Positions 1-11,227 are shown, numbered from the stretch's first letter. The stretch is 64,000 nucleotides of DNA from Paenibacillus sp. YN15 (GCF_003285005.1 NZ_QMFA01000018.1:1-64000), one strand, 5' to 3'. Notes: generated from the sequence alone by a model not told the origin. Made by a program: numbers and translations.

Positions 1-30
1 TGGACTACTCATAGCTTTAAGCTTTTTAGA

Positions 31-56
31 ACCCCCAGTCGAACTGGGGGTTTTCG
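31..56 (+). terminator. Rho-independent terminator of an upstream gene
   Basis: An 8-bp perfect stem, CCCCCAGT pairing with ACTGGGGG around a CGA-type loop, is followed by TTTT on the plus strand. It would end a plus-strand gene lying to the left of the window; only about 30 bases of that region are visible and they cannot be assigned. Confidence 0.75.
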
Positions 57-61
57 TATAC

Positions 62-89
62 AAAAAAAGAGCAGCCAGCCGGCTGCTCT
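62..89 (-). terminator. Terminator of the DUF1801 gene
   Basis: Read on the minus strand, AGAGCAGCC pairs with GGCTGCTCT around a four-base loop and is followed by seven T residues. It lies about 40 bases after the stop codon of the DUF1801 gene, so that gene appears to be monocistronic. Confidence 0.85.
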
Positions 90-126
90 CCCCCGTTTAT
101 TCGCCTGCTTCTGATTCGCCTGCCTC

Positions 127-585
127 TTATTCCTCTGCTCCGGCATCCGTAGCACCGCCGCCAACGCCTTGCGGATAGGCCTTTTTCAGAAAATCCACCG
201 ATTGGACGATTAGCTCCTTGAGCACATCCACCCGGATATCCGCTACTTTGTTGATATACACACAGGCTTTGCCTGATGTGTGTTTGCCCAATTCCTGCAG
301 CAGAGCCTCCCTTTGGGCATCGCCAACCGCAAAATAGAGGCTGATTTTTCCTTTCCTCGGCGAAAAACCCACCAGCGGCGCATCGCCCTCATGGCCGGAG
401 GCGTACTTGTAATGATACGAGCCAAAACCGATAATGCTGCTGCCCCACAGCTTAGCCTGGCATCCCGTGGTTTCAGTGAAAATTTCCAATAACGCATAAG
501 CATCTTCGCGCTTCTTCGGATTATCGACTGCTTCGATAAATTCGATGACACTGTGATCCGTTTCCTTGGTTTTTTGCTCGTACAT
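127..585 (-). CDS. DUF1801 (YdhG-like) domain protein
   Basis: A 152-residue soluble protein. The core (residues about 10-140) carries the features of the DUF1801 family: a KLWGSSIIGFG segment, a central GFSPRKGKISLY strand and a C-terminal helix with VDVLKELIVQSV. Members of this family have a small alpha/beta fold and no established biochemical function. The last dozen residues are a Gly/Ala/Glu tail. The start is preceded by GGAGGGG at good distance. It stands alone, followed by its own terminator and convergent with nothing. The family assignment is fairly secure; the function is unknown. Confidence 0.7.
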   Translation of the reverse strand: MYEQKTKETDHSVIEFIEAVDNPKKREDAYALLEIFTETTGCQAKLWGSSIIGFGSYHYKYASGHEGDAPLVGFSPRKGKISLYFAVGDAQREALLQELGKHTSGKACVYINKVADIRVDVLKELIVQSVDFLKKAYPQGVGGGATDAGAEE

Positions 586-620
586 CGCTTAAGCCCCTCC
601 CTTCTCCCTTCTGTCGAAGC

Positions 621-667
621 AAAAACTCCTCCGCCGGCGCTCACTCATGGAACACGGGGACGGAGGA
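621..667 (-). terminator. Probable terminator of the nucleoside ABC operon
   Basis: On the minus strand TCCTCCG pairs with CGGAGGA across a long loop and is followed by GTTTTTGC, starting 24 bases after the stop of the last permease gene. The long loop makes this weaker than the other terminators in the window. Confidence 0.5.
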
Positions 668-690
668 ATTTTGTAAAGTACATGAAGCCT

Positions 691-1641
691 CTACCGCTTG
701 CCCGGATCGTAAGGCTCGCCCAGCGCCGCCGGGGCGCGGGCACGGCCTACGGCTCCCGCCAGCACCAGAATGGTGAGGACATAGGGCAGCATGAAGATGA
801 ACTCCTGGGGAATCCTGGCGGACCAGTCATACAGCTGCACCACGTTCCGCAGGGAGGTGGCGAAGCCGAAGAACACCGCCGCGCCGAAGGCGCCCAAGGG
901 ATTCCACTTGCCGAAGATCATGGCGGCAATGGCGATGAAGCCCTGGCCGGAGATAGTGTTATGGGTGAAGCTGGCGGTGGTGGTCATGGTGATGGTAGCT
1001 CCGCCCAAGGCGGACAAGGCTCCGCTGATAAACACCCCGATATAGCGGGTGCGCAGCACCTTGATGCCCACCGTATCCGCGGCGCTGGGATGTTCGCCCA
1101 CCGCCCGCAGCCGCAGTCCGAAGGGCATTTTGTACAGGACATACCAAGCCACAAACACCAGGATATAGGCCAGATACGTAGGCGGATACGCCTGGAACAA
1201 GGCCGGACCGACAAAAGGAATATCCCCCAGCAGCGGGATTTTCACCTTGCTGAATACCTCCTGCAGGTTCTCCGTCTGGCCGGAGCCGTCGAAGAGCACT
1301 TTCACCAGATACACGCACAGCCCCGCGGCGAGGAAGTTGATGACCACGCCGCTGACCGTCTGGTCCGCCTTAAAGGTAATGGAGGCCACCGCATGGACAG
1401 CCGACAGCAGAATGCCCAGCGCCGCCGCGGCAAGCATACCCGCATAGGGAGAGAAAACACCCATCCCCGCTTCCTCGGCATAATAGCCGAACAACGCGGC
1501 GCCAAAGGCTCCCACCACCATCAAACCTTCAATTCCGATGTTGACCACACCGGATTTTTCCGAGAAAATACCGCCCAGGGCCGCCAGAATCAGAGGCGTG
1601 GAAAACACCAGGGTAATATTGATAATTTCCGCGAAGTTCAT
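691..1641 (-). CDS. nupQ: Nucleoside ABC transporter permease (NupQ type)
   Basis: A 316-residue integral membrane protein of the BPD_transp_2 family (the LivH/RbsC-like permease fold), with about 8-9 hydrophobic segments and the conserved SGVVNIGIEGLM segment near residues 27-40 that is typical of guanosine/purine-nucleoside permeases. The ATG at 1641 is chosen because it forms an ATGA overlap with the stop of the preceding permease, a usual sign of translational coupling. It is the last gene of the operon binding protein-ATPase-permease-permease. By analogy with B. subtilis NupNOPQ it would import purine nucleosides; the exact substrate is inferred. Confidence 0.88.
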   Translation of the reverse strand: MNFAEIINITLVFSTPLILAALGGIFSEKSGVVNIGIEGLMVVGAFGAALFGYYAEEAGMGVFSPYAGMLAAAALGILLSAVHAVASITFKADQTVSGVVINFLAAGLCVYLVKVLFDGSGQTENLQEVFSKVKIPLLGDIPFVGPALFQAYPPTYLAYILVFVAWYVLYKMPFGLRLRAVGEHPSAADTVGIKVLRTRYIGVFISGALSALGGATITMTTTASFTHNTISGQGFIAIAAMIFGKWNPLGAFGAAVFFGFATSLRNVVQLYDWSARIPQEFIFMLPYVLTILVLAGAVGRARAPAALGEPYDPGKR

Positions 1642-2706
1642 CCTGCCGCCTCCTTTTTGCGTCTGGCCGTAAAGGGCGCGAGCACCCACCGGACAAGACC
1701 GCTGGACGCCACGAAGAATATGATCAGCCCGATGACCACCCGGATAATTTCCGGCGGCACATCCGCCTCAAAGCTCATGCCCGCAGAGCCGTAGTTCAGG
1801 GAGCCGAACAGAATCGAACCCAGCAGGATGCCCACAGGGTTGTTGCCGCCCAACAGCGCCACGGCAATGCCGTCGAAGCCCAAGCCGCTGCTGGCCGCCG
1901 CCCGGGTCATGTAGCCAAATACCCCCAGGCCCTCGGTCACGCCCGCCAGTCCGGCAAACAAGCCGCTGATGAACATGGCCTTGATCACATTGCCGTTGAC
2001 ATTGATGCCGGCATATTGGGCGGCGTGGGGATTATGCCCTACAGCGCGGAGCTCGTAGCCCTGCCGGGTTTTCCACAGCAGAATATAGAAGACCGGAACC
2101 GCCAAGAGGGCCAGCAGCACGCCCCAATGCAGCCGGGAATCGCCGAACAGCCCGGACAGCCAGCTGGAGGTGATGGAGGCGCTGGGTTCGATTATTTTGG
2201 AGCGCTGGGTCTTTTCCTGCAGCAGGAAATGGCCGATCAGATAGTTGGCCAGATACAGGGCAATCCAGTTCATCATAATGCTGGTGATAACCTCGTTGAC
2301 GCCGCGGGAGGCCTTCAGCCAGCCCACAATGGCGCCCCAGAGGCCGCCGCAGAGCATCCCGACAATAACGGCCAGCGGAGTATGGATGTAAGCCGGCAGG
2401 TCCAGCACAATGCCGATCCAGACCGAACCCAGCATCCCCATGGTAACCTGCCCTTCCGCGCCGATGTTGAAGAGGCCTGTCCGGTAAGCAAAGCCTACGG
2501 ATAACCCGCACAGAAGCAGCGGCGTAATCCCCCGCAGAGTCTCTCCGATGTCATAGGGGGTGCCGACCACCTTCCCCGCCAGCGCTTTGTACGCCGCGAA
2601 GGGATTGAAGCCGCCGATAGCCATAATCAGGCCGCCGACAATAAGCCCCAGAAGAATCGCCACCAGCGGAATATAGGCGGAGTCCTTGACGAACACCTTC
2701 ATCCAT

Positions 2707-2714
<8 letters not shown>
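1638..2714 (-). CDS. nupP: Nucleoside ABC transporter permease (NupP type)
   Basis: A 358-residue membrane protein of the same permease superfamily as its downstream neighbour, with a longer N-terminus (first membrane segment about residues 14-36) and the paired motif RTGLFNIGAEGQ near residue 80. Its start overlaps the 3' end of the ATPase gene by 8 bases and its stop overlaps the next permease start, so the three genes are tightly coupled. Together with NupQ it should form the heterodimeric membrane channel of the nucleoside importer. The polar tail ends in a cluster of Lys/Arg residues. Confidence 0.88.
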
Positions 2715-4260
<1,546 letters not shown>

Positions 4261-4270
4261 GAGATCACGC

Positions 4271-5341
4271 TCACTTTTCGGGAACTTTGATTTCGCCGCT
4301 GATGATCTTCGCCTTATACTCGTCAACCTTCTTCAGAATATCCGCCGGAACATTGGGGTTGTTGGGCGGCAAACCAACGCCGTTGTCCTTCAGGCCCAGC
4401 ACAACCGGTTTGGTGTCGAAGGAGCCGGTTTCGATCAGGTTCTTGGATACGCTGTACACCGCTTGATCCACATACTTCATCATGGAGGTCAGAGTTACGT
4501 CATTGCCGAACTCAACGGATTGGTCCTTGTCCACCCCGATCACCCATACCTTCTTGCCGCCCTTCACACGGTCCTTGGCTTCATTGAAGACGCCGGTTCC
4601 GGTTCCGCCGGAAGCGTGGAAGATAATGTCTACACCATCGTTGTACATGGTGGCGGCGGCAGCTTTGCCCAGGTCGGGCTTGTCGAAGGCGCCGGTGTAG
4701 TTAACCGATACCTTGGCATTGGGGTTGGCAGCGGCTACGCCTGCCTTGAAGCCGGCTTCGAAGCGCTTGATTACAACGATGTCCATACCGCCCACAAAGC
4801 CAACCTTGTTGGTTTTGGTCATGAGGCCGGCCACAACGCCTACCAGGTAGGAGCCTTCCTGCTCGGAGAAGGTAACGGACTTCACGTTGGGGGCTTCCAC
4901 AACCTCATCGATAATAGCCAGCTTGGCATTGGGATTGGCGGCAGCTACTTGCTTCATAGCGTCGCCGATGATGAAGCCGATGCCCCAGGTCAGATTATAG
5001 TTATCCTTGACGAAGGTGTTCAGGTTAGGCTGGAATTCGGTGTCGTTCTTGGACTGCAGATACTTCACTTCAGCGCCGGTATCGGTCTTCAGCTTCTGCA
5101 GAGCCTCCCAAGCGGATTGGTTAAAGGATTTGTCGTTAACGCCGCCGACATCGGTAACCATGCCTACCTTAACGCCCACTCCTTTTTTGCTGGCAGGACT
5201 GGCTGCCGCTGATGCCGAAGCTGCCGCCGTAGGAGCCGCTGATGCCGCGCCCTGCGTATTGTCCTCCTTCTTGCCGCAGCCGGCAAGGGCGGACACAAGC
5301 ACCAAGGATGCCGCCGTTAAAATAATCCCTATCTTTTTCAT
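4271..5341 (-). CDS. nupN: BMP-family nucleoside-binding lipoprotein (NupN type)
   Basis: A 356-residue lipoprotein. The signal peptide ends in a lipobox LAGC at about residues 18-21, followed by an Ala-rich linker and the BMP (Med/TmpC) domain with KVGMVTDVGGVNDKSFNQSA, a hallmark of this family. BMP proteins bind purine nucleosides outside the membrane and deliver them to the permeases encoded downstream. The ATG at 5341 is preceded by GAGGGG at good spacing and gives a classic signal peptide. It is the first gene of the operon. No purine riboswitch was recognised in the upstream 400 bases. Confidence 0.9.
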   Translation of the reverse strand: MKKIGIILTAASLVLVSALAGCGKKEDNTQGAASAAPTAAASASAAASPASKKGVGVKVGMVTDVGGVNDKSFNQSAWEALQKLKTDTGAEVKYLQSKNDTEFQPNLNTFVKDNYNLTWGIGFIIGDAMKQVAAANPNAKLAIIDEVVEAPNVKSVTFSEQEGSYLVGVVAGLMTKTNKVGFVGGMDIVVIKRFEAGFKAGVAAANPNAKVSVNYTGAFDKPDLGKAAAATMYNDGVDIIFHASGGTGTGVFNEAKDRVKGGKKVWVIGVDKDQSVEFGNDVTLTSMMKYVDQAVYSVSKNLIETGSFDTKPVVLGLKDNGVGLPPNNPNVPADILKKVDEYKAKIISGEIKVPEK

Positions 5342-5758
5342 AAACCTGTCCCCTCGATTCATTAAGATTAGCCATGCGTCTTTCATCTTATCGTTATTTT
5401 TGAGCAGCCGTCAATAATATTCCTTCATTGGTAAAAAGCCTGCCGTCACCAAGCTCTTATCCATCTTTACCCTTCCCAGCATGTTCCTTTTCTATGTATC
5501 CCCCCACGCAGGTCAGATCGCCTCCAAGCTCAGCGCAATGCAGCCGGAAACCGGGCAGAATCATCTGAACCAAATTGCGGAATAGCTGCTGTTGGCGCAA
5601 AAATCGCCCTATTCCGCCCTGTTTCATGTCATATAATATGACTCTGTTTTCTTGTTTGGCGATGGAAAGAAGCCCCGCCCTTGCTTTCCGTCATATATTC
5701 TAACACCATCTGCTTTACCCGGCAAATTCTTTTCTATGATGTTGAAAAATTTTTTTGA
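5342..5758. other. 417-bp intergenic region upstream of the nup operon
   Basis: This stretch should contain the promoter of the nup operon (minus strand) and the end of the YkgJ-like gene region. I found no purine riboswitch core, no strong terminator and no convincing reading frame. A short imperfect inverted repeat, GATGGAAAG and CTTTCCGTC, lies near 5662-5690; its meaning is unclear. Confidence 0.4.
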
Positions 5759-6031
5759 TTAAACCGGTTTAGCCGTCCCAGGCGCCGTCAACCGCTCCAG
5801 CCTCTCTAAGTAGGCAAAGGCATCGGCTGGGGACTCTCCGCACATCTCCGGGGAAGGCCGGAGACTGCCGCATACCCCGGGGCGCTCCGGGCGTCCGAAG
5901 AGAGCGCAGCGCAGATCCGGCAGCAGTTGAACGCAAGGAACGCCGGCAGGTTTGCCGCCGGGCATTCCGGGGATCTGCGAAGAGATGGACACTGCGATAC
6001 AGCAGGCCGCACAGCCCATCCGGCATTCCAT
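5759..6031 (-). CDS. YkgJ-type CxxCxxCC cluster protein
   Basis: A 90-residue protein carrying the YkgJ-family pattern: an N-terminal CRMGCAACC, a central GVPCVQLL-DLRCALF and a PGVCGSLRPSPEMCGES segment. These cysteines are thought to bind an Fe-S cluster or zinc; the cellular role of the family is not established. The ATG at 6031 has an excellent GGAGGAGGGG ribosome binding site. Small members of about this length are normal, so the gene looks intact. It follows the aldo/keto reductase terminator on the same strand and is probably transcribed separately. Confidence 0.75.
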   Translation of the reverse strand: MECRMGCAACCIAVSISSQIPGMPGGKPAGVPCVQLLPDLRCALFGRPERPGVCGSLRPSPEMCGESPADAFAYLERLERLTAPGTAKPV

Positions 6032-6054
6032 CTGCCCCTCCTCCTCTCTCCATA

Positions 6055-6108
6055 TAAAGACAAAACCGCCTCGTTGCCTCCGGTTTGTCCGGCAGGCGGC
6101 GAAGCGGT
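6055..6108 (-). terminator. Terminator of the aldo/keto reductase gene
   Basis: On the minus strand ACCGCTTCGCCGCC pairs with GGCAACGAGGCGGT (two mismatches) and runs into TTTTGTCTTT. It begins about 20 bases after the reductase stop codon. Confidence 0.7.
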
Positions 6109-6128
6109 CTTCGGGTCCTTGACCAAAT

Positions 6129-6959
6129 TTAAAAATTGAAATTATCCGGGTCGGAGCCCTTGCGCTCATTGCGGTTCAAAGCGTCAATGGCCTCCATATC
6201 CGACGGCGATAGAACAAAGTCGAAAATATCGGCGTTTTCCTTCAAGCGGCCTTCATGCACCGTCTTGGGAATGGTCACCACGCCATTCTGCAAATCCCAG
6301 CGCAGAATCACCTGGGAAGCGGATTTGCCATACTTGGCGCCGATTTCCCCCAGCACCGGATGATTGGTCAGCGCGCCTTGGGCCAGAGGGCTCCATGCCT
6401 CCAGCTGAATGCCCTTATCCTTGCAAAAGGAGAGCAGCGGCTTTTGAGTCAAATACGGATGGAACTCCACCTGATTAACCGCCGGAATAACGCCGGTCTC
6501 CCCGATAATATCCTCCAGATGATGGATTTGAAAGTTGCTGACCCCGATGGCCTTCACCCGTCCGCTTTGATAGAGGTGGGTAAGCGCCTTCCAGGTTTCC
6601 ACATACTTCCCCTTCACCGGCCAATGCACCAGATAAAGATCCACATATTCCAATCCCAGCTTGTCCAGACTTGTGTCGAAAGCCGCCAGCGTAGAATCAT
6701 AACCTTGGTCGGAGTTCCAAACCTTGGTGGTGATAAACAGCTCTTCCCGAGGCACCCCGCATTCCCGGATGCCTTGGCCTACGCCTGTTTCATTGCCGTA
6801 CACCGCCGCCGTATCGATGGAGCGGTATCCCAGGCGGATCGCCGACTTTACTGTTTCCGCCACAGTGCCGCCGTCTTCCACTTTCCATACGCCCAGCCCC
6901 AGCCAGGGCATGTTTACGCCGTTGTTCAAACGGGTTGTATCCGACAATGATGCAATCAT
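6129..6959 (-). CDS. Aldo/keto reductase (diketogulonate/methylglyoxal reductase type)
   Basis: A 276-residue NADPH-dependent oxidoreductase of the AKR5 type. Catalytic residues are visible: Asp in GYRSIDTAAVYGNE, the Tyr of AVYGNE, Lys in FITTKVWNS and His in LYLVHWP; the cofactor-binding IPKTVHEGRLKENADIF motif is near the C-terminus. It is full length. It resembles B. subtilis YvgN/YtbE, which reduce methylglyoxal and other aldehydes in the cytosol. The ATG at 6959 follows AAAGGAG by about 12 bases; an in-frame TTG at 6968 lies too close to that site. The true substrate cannot be read from sequence. Confidence 0.85.
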   Translation of the reverse strand: MIASLSDTTRLNNGVNMPWLGLGVWKVEDGGTVAETVKSAIRLGYRSIDTAAVYGNETGVGQGIRECGVPREELFITTKVWNSDQGYDSTLAAFDTSLDKLGLEYVDLYLVHWPVKGKYVETWKALTHLYQSGRVKAIGVSNFQIHHLEDIIGETGVIPAVNQVEFHPYLTQKPLLSFCKDKGIQLEAWSPLAQGALTNHPVLGEIGAKYGKSASQVILRWDLQNGVVTIPKTVHEGRLKENADIFDFVLSPSDMEAIDALNRNERKGSDPDNFNF

Positions 6960-7212
6960 TCGCCTCAATCACTCCTTTAGTGAGTTGGAAAATCCTGTGC
7001 AACAAACTCCCCTTTCATTGTAGCATAAGGTCTGCAAAAGGCGAAAATAAAGCCGGAGGTTTTTACGTTTTTATAAATTTCGACATTTTCCGATTTGTTG
7101 ACTAATTGTTGATGAGAAATTTCCTTCCCCTTGATTGATGCTCTTTCCAGGTAGTGATACCATCATTTATAGTCGGAATTTGCAGATCATTCCATGTGGA
7201 GGAAGTGTAAGC

Positions 7213-8964
7213 ATGAAGAGCCTTTCCGCAAGCCGGTCCAGATTAAGCCATATGCTGGACAATCCCTTTCTGATCAAACACCGGTCGGTCGGAACCAAGA
7301 TCGCCATATTGATGGGCATCTCCCTGCTGTTTCTGGTCGGCTCCGTTGTGATGTATTACCTTGACCTGAAGCAAAGCGAGAAGAATTGGAATGAAGCGTT
7401 CGAGGGTGAAATCATCCCCATGACCGATATGTCGTCCGTTTTGCTCAATTTGAAGGAGACGGATATCCGCCTGCTGGAATATTTAATCAGCACTGATCCT
7501 GCAGCCCGCGGCACGCTGACCGAATCGGTAAAAAAACTGACGGCGGCCAACGACGAGCTGCTGGCCCATTATGCGCAGGTGGCCAAAAGCGACGAGGAGG
7601 AGGCCCGGCTTGCGGAATTTACCGCCCAATACCAGGAGCAGCGCGAAGTGATGAATACCGCTCTAGCCGCCGGCTCGGCCGTCTCTCCCCTCAAGCTTTA
7701 TCAGTCAGATCTGAAGCCTTATCAGAAAAAGCTGGAGGAGCTGGCCCTGTCCATCCAGGAGCAGCACAAGCAAGAAGTGATGGACAGCAACGAAAAGACT
7801 CATTCATTTATTGACGGGCGGATCAGTCTGATGACCATGGCCAGCATCGCCTTATATCTGCTGCTGGGTTTGTCGGGATATCTGATTCAGCGGACCATCA
7901 AAAAGCCGATGCGCCAGATTCAATATTTGATGGCGGAGGTGGAGAACGGCAACCTGGGGGTAAAGGCCTCTTACGAATCCAAGGATGAGCTGGGACGTCT
8001 GGCCTCCTCCTTCAATGGCATGATTGCCGGTCTGCGCAGCATGATGGGACTGGTCCAGGAAAGCGCCCTGACCCTGTCGGCCAGCGCAGAGGAGTTCCTG
8101 GCCAGCTCCGAAGAGTCCAAGGCGGCGGGCGGACTTATTGCCGACTCTACCCAAGAGCTTGCTTCGGGGCTGGATCATCAGGTGAAGACGGTGGATTCCG
8201 CTTCCCGCATCAGCGAGAAAATGAGAGAGCACATCAGCCAAATCGCCGATCAATGTGAAAAGGCCGCCTCCCGGACGGCCAGAGCCGCGCAAATGGCAGC
8301 GAATGGGGAACAGGTTATGATTGGCGCCCGGGCTTCCCTGAACCAGGTTCAGGAGGTAGCCAACGCCGCCTCCGGGCAGATGAAACGGCTGGCGCAGCGG
8401 TCCGGGGAAATCAGCTCTATCGTGGAAGCTATCTCCGCTATTGCCGCCCGGACCAATCTGTTGGCCCTGAATGCCTCCATTGAGGCGGCAAGGGCCGGAG
8501 AATCGGGACGGGGCTTCGCCGTAGTCGCCGCCGAGGTCAAGCAACTGGCGGAGCAGAGCCGGGAGCAAGCCCGGCAGATTGCCCAGCTCATCGGGGATAC
8601 CCAGCAGGATATTGATCTTGCTGCCCGAGGCAACCAGCAGAGTGCGGAAATTACCAGGCGGATAACCGAATCCCGGGATTTGGACGAAGCCTTCAGCTCC
8701 ATTAGCCGGGTCGTCGATAAAATCCATGCCAACGTGGAGGAAATCGTCCAGGCGGTGACTCTGGTAAGCGCGGGCAGCAGCCAGGTAGCGGAGGCGATGG
8801 CCGCCGTTACGGAAGTGGCCCAGGACGGGGCGGCCATGAGCCAGGAGGCCGCAGCCGCCAATGAGGAGCAGCTGGCCACCCTGGAGGACATGTCCCACAA
8901 CGCCAGCTCCTTATCCAAGCTGGCGGAGGAGCTGCAGGCGGGCCTGTCCCGCTTCACGCTGTAA
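7213..8964 (+). CDS. Methyl-accepting chemotaxis protein with 4HB-type sensor
   Basis: A 583-residue chemoreceptor. A first membrane segment lies near residues 28-48, followed by a helical extracytoplasmic domain of about 150 residues (four-helix-bundle type), a second membrane segment near 206-228, a HAMP domain ([20 protein letters not shown]) and the cytoplasmic signalling domain whose hairpin tip reads [23 protein letters not shown] in family terms. GGAGGAAG precedes the ATG at 7213; upstream in-frame codons lack a site. The hairpin is followed by a Glu/Gln-rich methylation region. It stands alone with a terminator pair after it. The ligand is unknown. Confidence 0.9.
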   Translation: MKSLSASRSRLSHMLDNPFLIKHRSVGTKIAILMGISLLFLVGSVVMYYLDLKQSEKNWNEAFEGEIIPMTDMSSVLLNLKETDIRLLEYLISTDPAARGTLTESVKKLTAANDELLAHYAQVAKSDEEEARLAEFTAQYQEQREVMNTALAAGSAVSPLKLYQSDLKPYQKKLEELALSIQEQHKQEVMDSNEKTHSFIDGRISLMTMASIALYLLLGLSGYLIQRTIKKPMRQIQYLMAEVENGNLGVKASYESKDELGRLASSFNGMIAGLRSMMGLVQESALTLSASAEEFLASSEESKAAGGLIADSTQELASGLDHQVKTVDSASRISEKMREHISQIADQCEKAASRTARAAQMAANGEQVMIGARASLNQVQEVANAASGQMKRLAQRSGEISSIVEAISAIAARTNLLALNASIEAARAGESGRGFAVVAAEVKQLAEQSREQARQIAQLIGDTQQDIDLAARGNQQSAEITRRITESRDLDEAFSSISRVVDKIHANVEEIVQAVTLVSAGSSQVAEAMAAVTEVAQDGAAMSQEAAAANEEQLATLEDMSHNASSLSKLAEELQAGLSRFTL

Positions 8965-8968
8965 AAGT

Positions 8969-9020
8969 CCCCCAAAAGTGACGCAGATGCTCTGATGTCA
9001 ATTCCGATTACTTTTGGGGG
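8969..9020 (+). terminator. Inverted repeat after the chemoreceptor gene
   Basis: CCCCCAAAAGT at 8969 and ACTTTTGGGGG ending at 9020 form a perfect 11-bp stem directly behind the stop codon. There is no clear T run, so it may act with the next hairpin instead of alone. Confidence 0.5.
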
Positions 9021-9040
9021 TGCCCCCGAAGCCAGGGTCA

Positions 9041-9088
9041 AAAAGACCGGAACCGGTGCAGCGCAGGCTGTCGGGACTCCGGTCTTTT
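9041..9088. terminator. Bidirectional terminator between convergent genes
   Basis: AAAAGACCGGA pairs perfectly with TCCGGTCTTTT. The A/T ends supply a T run on either strand, so it can end both the chemoreceptor (plus) and the 9113-9805 gene (minus). Confidence 0.8.
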
Positions 9089-9112
9089 GGCGGCTGCTGC
9101 CGCCCCTCACGC

Positions 9113-9805
9113 TTAAAGCTTGGATTCCCGCATCAGGAGATGGCGGTAGGTATATTTGCTGAAGGGGAAGCGGAACGCAAGGGCCACACCATAGGATTCC
9201 AGGGTGACCGAACGCAGCGCCGGGTCCTTGACCACCGTACGCACCAGCTTGGCGGCCTCCTCCGGGTCCTTGTCTTCAATGGCGTGGGCCAGCCGCCCGG
9301 TATACAAAGGGGCTTTGGCAAAGCGCTTATACAGGGGAAGCACCGCCTGGGCCACCCGCTGGAAAGCCTCCGGCTCGAAGGTAAACTGAACCGTCCCCGG
9401 CGGAATAGTGGTTCCGTTGGAATAAACCTCAATCGGTTTGGCAAACGGCAGTCCCACAAAATACCCGATCCCGTTGGTCCCGGGAAAGTTCTCGCCGATT
9501 TTGGGCGCTGCTTCCTTCATCATCTGCTCAATCTTGTCCAAATCCGTCTCCGTCACCGCTTCGCAGAAACGGCGGACATAAAACTCGCTGGTTGCGGCCC
9601 GCCGGTAGAAGGGCTCCATCCGCCGTCCGGTCTGCTGCAGCACATATGCCAGCGTTACCGCTTTGGCCGGCGCCGCCGCCTTTTTCCGTTTGTGCATGGA
9701 GGGGCGCTTCCTCCCGGGGACTTCCCTGGCGCCTGCTATAAACGCCCTCCTATCCGCTGCCGCCCGCCGGTTCACCCAATAGACATTGCCTGGCGTCTTC
9801 CACAT
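9113..9805 (-). CDS. Unrecognised 230-residue protein
   Basis: I do not recognise this gene. The ATG at 9805 is supported by GGGGAG seven bases upstream. The N-terminus has a YWVNRRAAADRRAF segment and a very basic stretch (HKRKKAAAPAKAV). The C-terminal two thirds alternate helices and strands: a FYVRRFCEAVTETDLDKI helix, then a GYFVGLPFAKPIEVY strand region, then Glu/Lys-rich helices ending in FRFPFSKYTYRHLL. There is no signal peptide or membrane segment. It is convergent with the chemoreceptor and divergent from the aminopeptidase. Codon pattern and site support a real gene; function cannot be given. Confidence 0.6.
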   Translation of the reverse strand: MWKTPGNVYWVNRRAAADRRAFIAGAREVPGRKRPSMHKRKKAAAPAKAVTLAYVLQQTGRRMEPFYRRAATSEFYVRRFCEAVTETDLDKIEQMMKEAAPKIGENFPGTNGIGYFVGLPFAKPIEVYSNGTTIPPGTVQFTFEPEAFQRVAQAVLPLYKRFAKAPLYTGRLAHAIEDKDPEEAAKLVRTVVKDPALRSVTLESYGVALAFRFPFSKYTYRHLLMRESKL

Positions 9806-9985
9806 ATGCACACTCCCCTGCCCGATTCTGGTCCATAACCATTGTATGCCGTCCCCCGGCGGAAGGTTCGGCCACCCCATCCGGCGGCGTACATGCGGGA
9901 ATGGGATGACGCCTTTATGCTACAATAGGGAAGACGCCTGCTTTCGAATTGTACAAGCACGCATGCGGGCATAAAGGAGATGCGA

Positions 9986-11227
9986 ATGATGAAACCGTCG
10001 TTTGAAATTTGTCTGGAGCGTTACGCTGAGCTGGTAATTAAAATCGGGGCAGCCCTGCGCAAGGGGCACTCGTTATGGATCAACTCCAATCTGGACAGCG
10101 CCCCGTTTGCCCGTCTGTTGGCCTCGAAGGCCTATGAAGCGGGAGCCGCCCATGTGCAAATGGACTGGGTGGACGAAGCCTCCACCCGGATCAGATACGA
10201 GCAGGCGCCGGAGGAAACCCTCCGCACGCCGCCGGAGTGGCGGACCAAGGCCATGGAAGCGCACATGGAGGCAGGCGGCTCCTTCCTGCAAATTTACGCT
10301 CCCAACCCCTCCCTGCTGAAGGGGCTTCCTCCGGAGCGGATTGCCATCGGCAACAAAGCCCAAGCGGAGGCCATGCAGGGTTTTCGCCGGTATGTCAACC
10401 AGAACCTGAACGCCTGGTCCATGGCTTCCGTGCCGACCCCGGCCTGGGCGGCTGCCGTATTCCCGCAGCTGTCTCTCGCTGAAGCGCAGGATGCGCTGTG
10501 GGACCGGATTTTCCAGGTGAACCGGGTGTACGAGCCGGACCCGTTGGCTGCCTGGGAGGCCCATCTGAAGGCGCTGAACCGGCGCAAGGATTATATGAAC
10601 GCCAAGCGTTACCGCCGCCTGCACTACAAAGCGCCGGGTACGGATCTTGTCATCGGGCTGCCCGAAGGGCATATCTGGAAAGCGGCCACCTCGGAGACCC
10701 CGGACGGCATTGTATTCCTGCCCAACATGCCTACCGAGGAAATCTTCACCATGCCCCACAAGGATGAGGTCAACGGCACTGTAGCCAGCACCCTGCCGCT
10801 TCCGTATTCGGGCAGTGTCATTGAGGGCTTTTCCCTCACCTTTAAGGATGGGGCCGTGACGGACTTTTCCGCAGCGGAGGGGTATGAGCCCCTGAAGAGC
10901 CTGATCGAGATGGATGAAGGCTCCCGCCGCCTGGGCGAGGTTGCGCTGGTTCCCCATCATTCGCCGATTTCCGATTTGGGGATCACCTTCTACAACACCA
11001 TGTTCGACGAAAATGCCGCCTGCCACCTGGCCCTGGGCAATGCCTATTCCTTTACCCTGGAAAATGGAACCGCCATGTCCCGGGAGGAGTTGTCCAGCCG
11101 CGGCGCCAACGCCAGTCTGGCCCATGTGGATTTTATGATGGGCAGCGGAGAGCTGGACATTGACGGGGAGACGGCCGACGGGACTCTTGAACCCATCTTC
11201 CGCAAGGGAAACTGGGCATTCTCCTGA
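9986..11227 (+). CDS. ampS: M29-family aminopeptidase (AmpS/thermophilic aminopeptidase)
   Basis: A 413-residue metallo-aminopeptidase of family M29. Metal-ligand segments typical of the family are visible in the C-terminal half: EMDEGSRRLGEVALVPHHSP, then FYNTMFDENAACHLALG and finally VDFMMGSGELDIDG. These enzymes remove N-terminal residues from peptides in the cytosol using two divalent metal ions. AAAGGAG at 9973-9979 best serves the ATG at 9986; ATGs at 9980 (overlapping the site) and 9989 are alternatives. It stands 77 bases upstream of the acetyltransferase and may be cotranscribed with it. Confidence 0.88.
   Translation: MMKPSFEICLERYAELVIKIGAALRKGHSLWINSNLDSAPFARLLASKAYEAGAAHVQMDWVDEASTRIRYEQAPEETLRTPPEWRTKAMEAHMEAGGSFLQIYAPNPSLLKGLPPERIAIGNKAQAEAMQGFRRYVNQNLNAWSMASVPTPAWAAAVFPQLSLAEAQDALWDRIFQVNRVYEPDPLAAWEAHLKALNRRKDYMNAKRYRRLHYKAPGTDLVIGLPEGHIWKAATSETPDGIVFLPNMPTEEIFTMPHKDEVNGTVASTLPLPYSGSVIEGFSLTFKDGAVTDFSAAEGYEPLKSLIEMDEGSRRLGEVALVPHHSPISDLGITFYNTMFDENAACHLALGNAYSFTLENGTAMSREELSSRGANASLAHVDFMMGSGELDIDGETADGTLEPIFRKGNWAFS

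Noticed and set aside
5342-5758. A purine riboswitch upstream of the nucleoside importer operon
   Set aside because: Looked for because of the operon's function; no conserved purine riboswitch core or terminator/antiterminator pair could be found.
7076-7096. A sigma-D promoter for the chemoreceptor at 7213 (TAAA ... CCGATTT)
   Set aside because: The spacing between the two elements is about 11 bases instead of 15; too poor to call.
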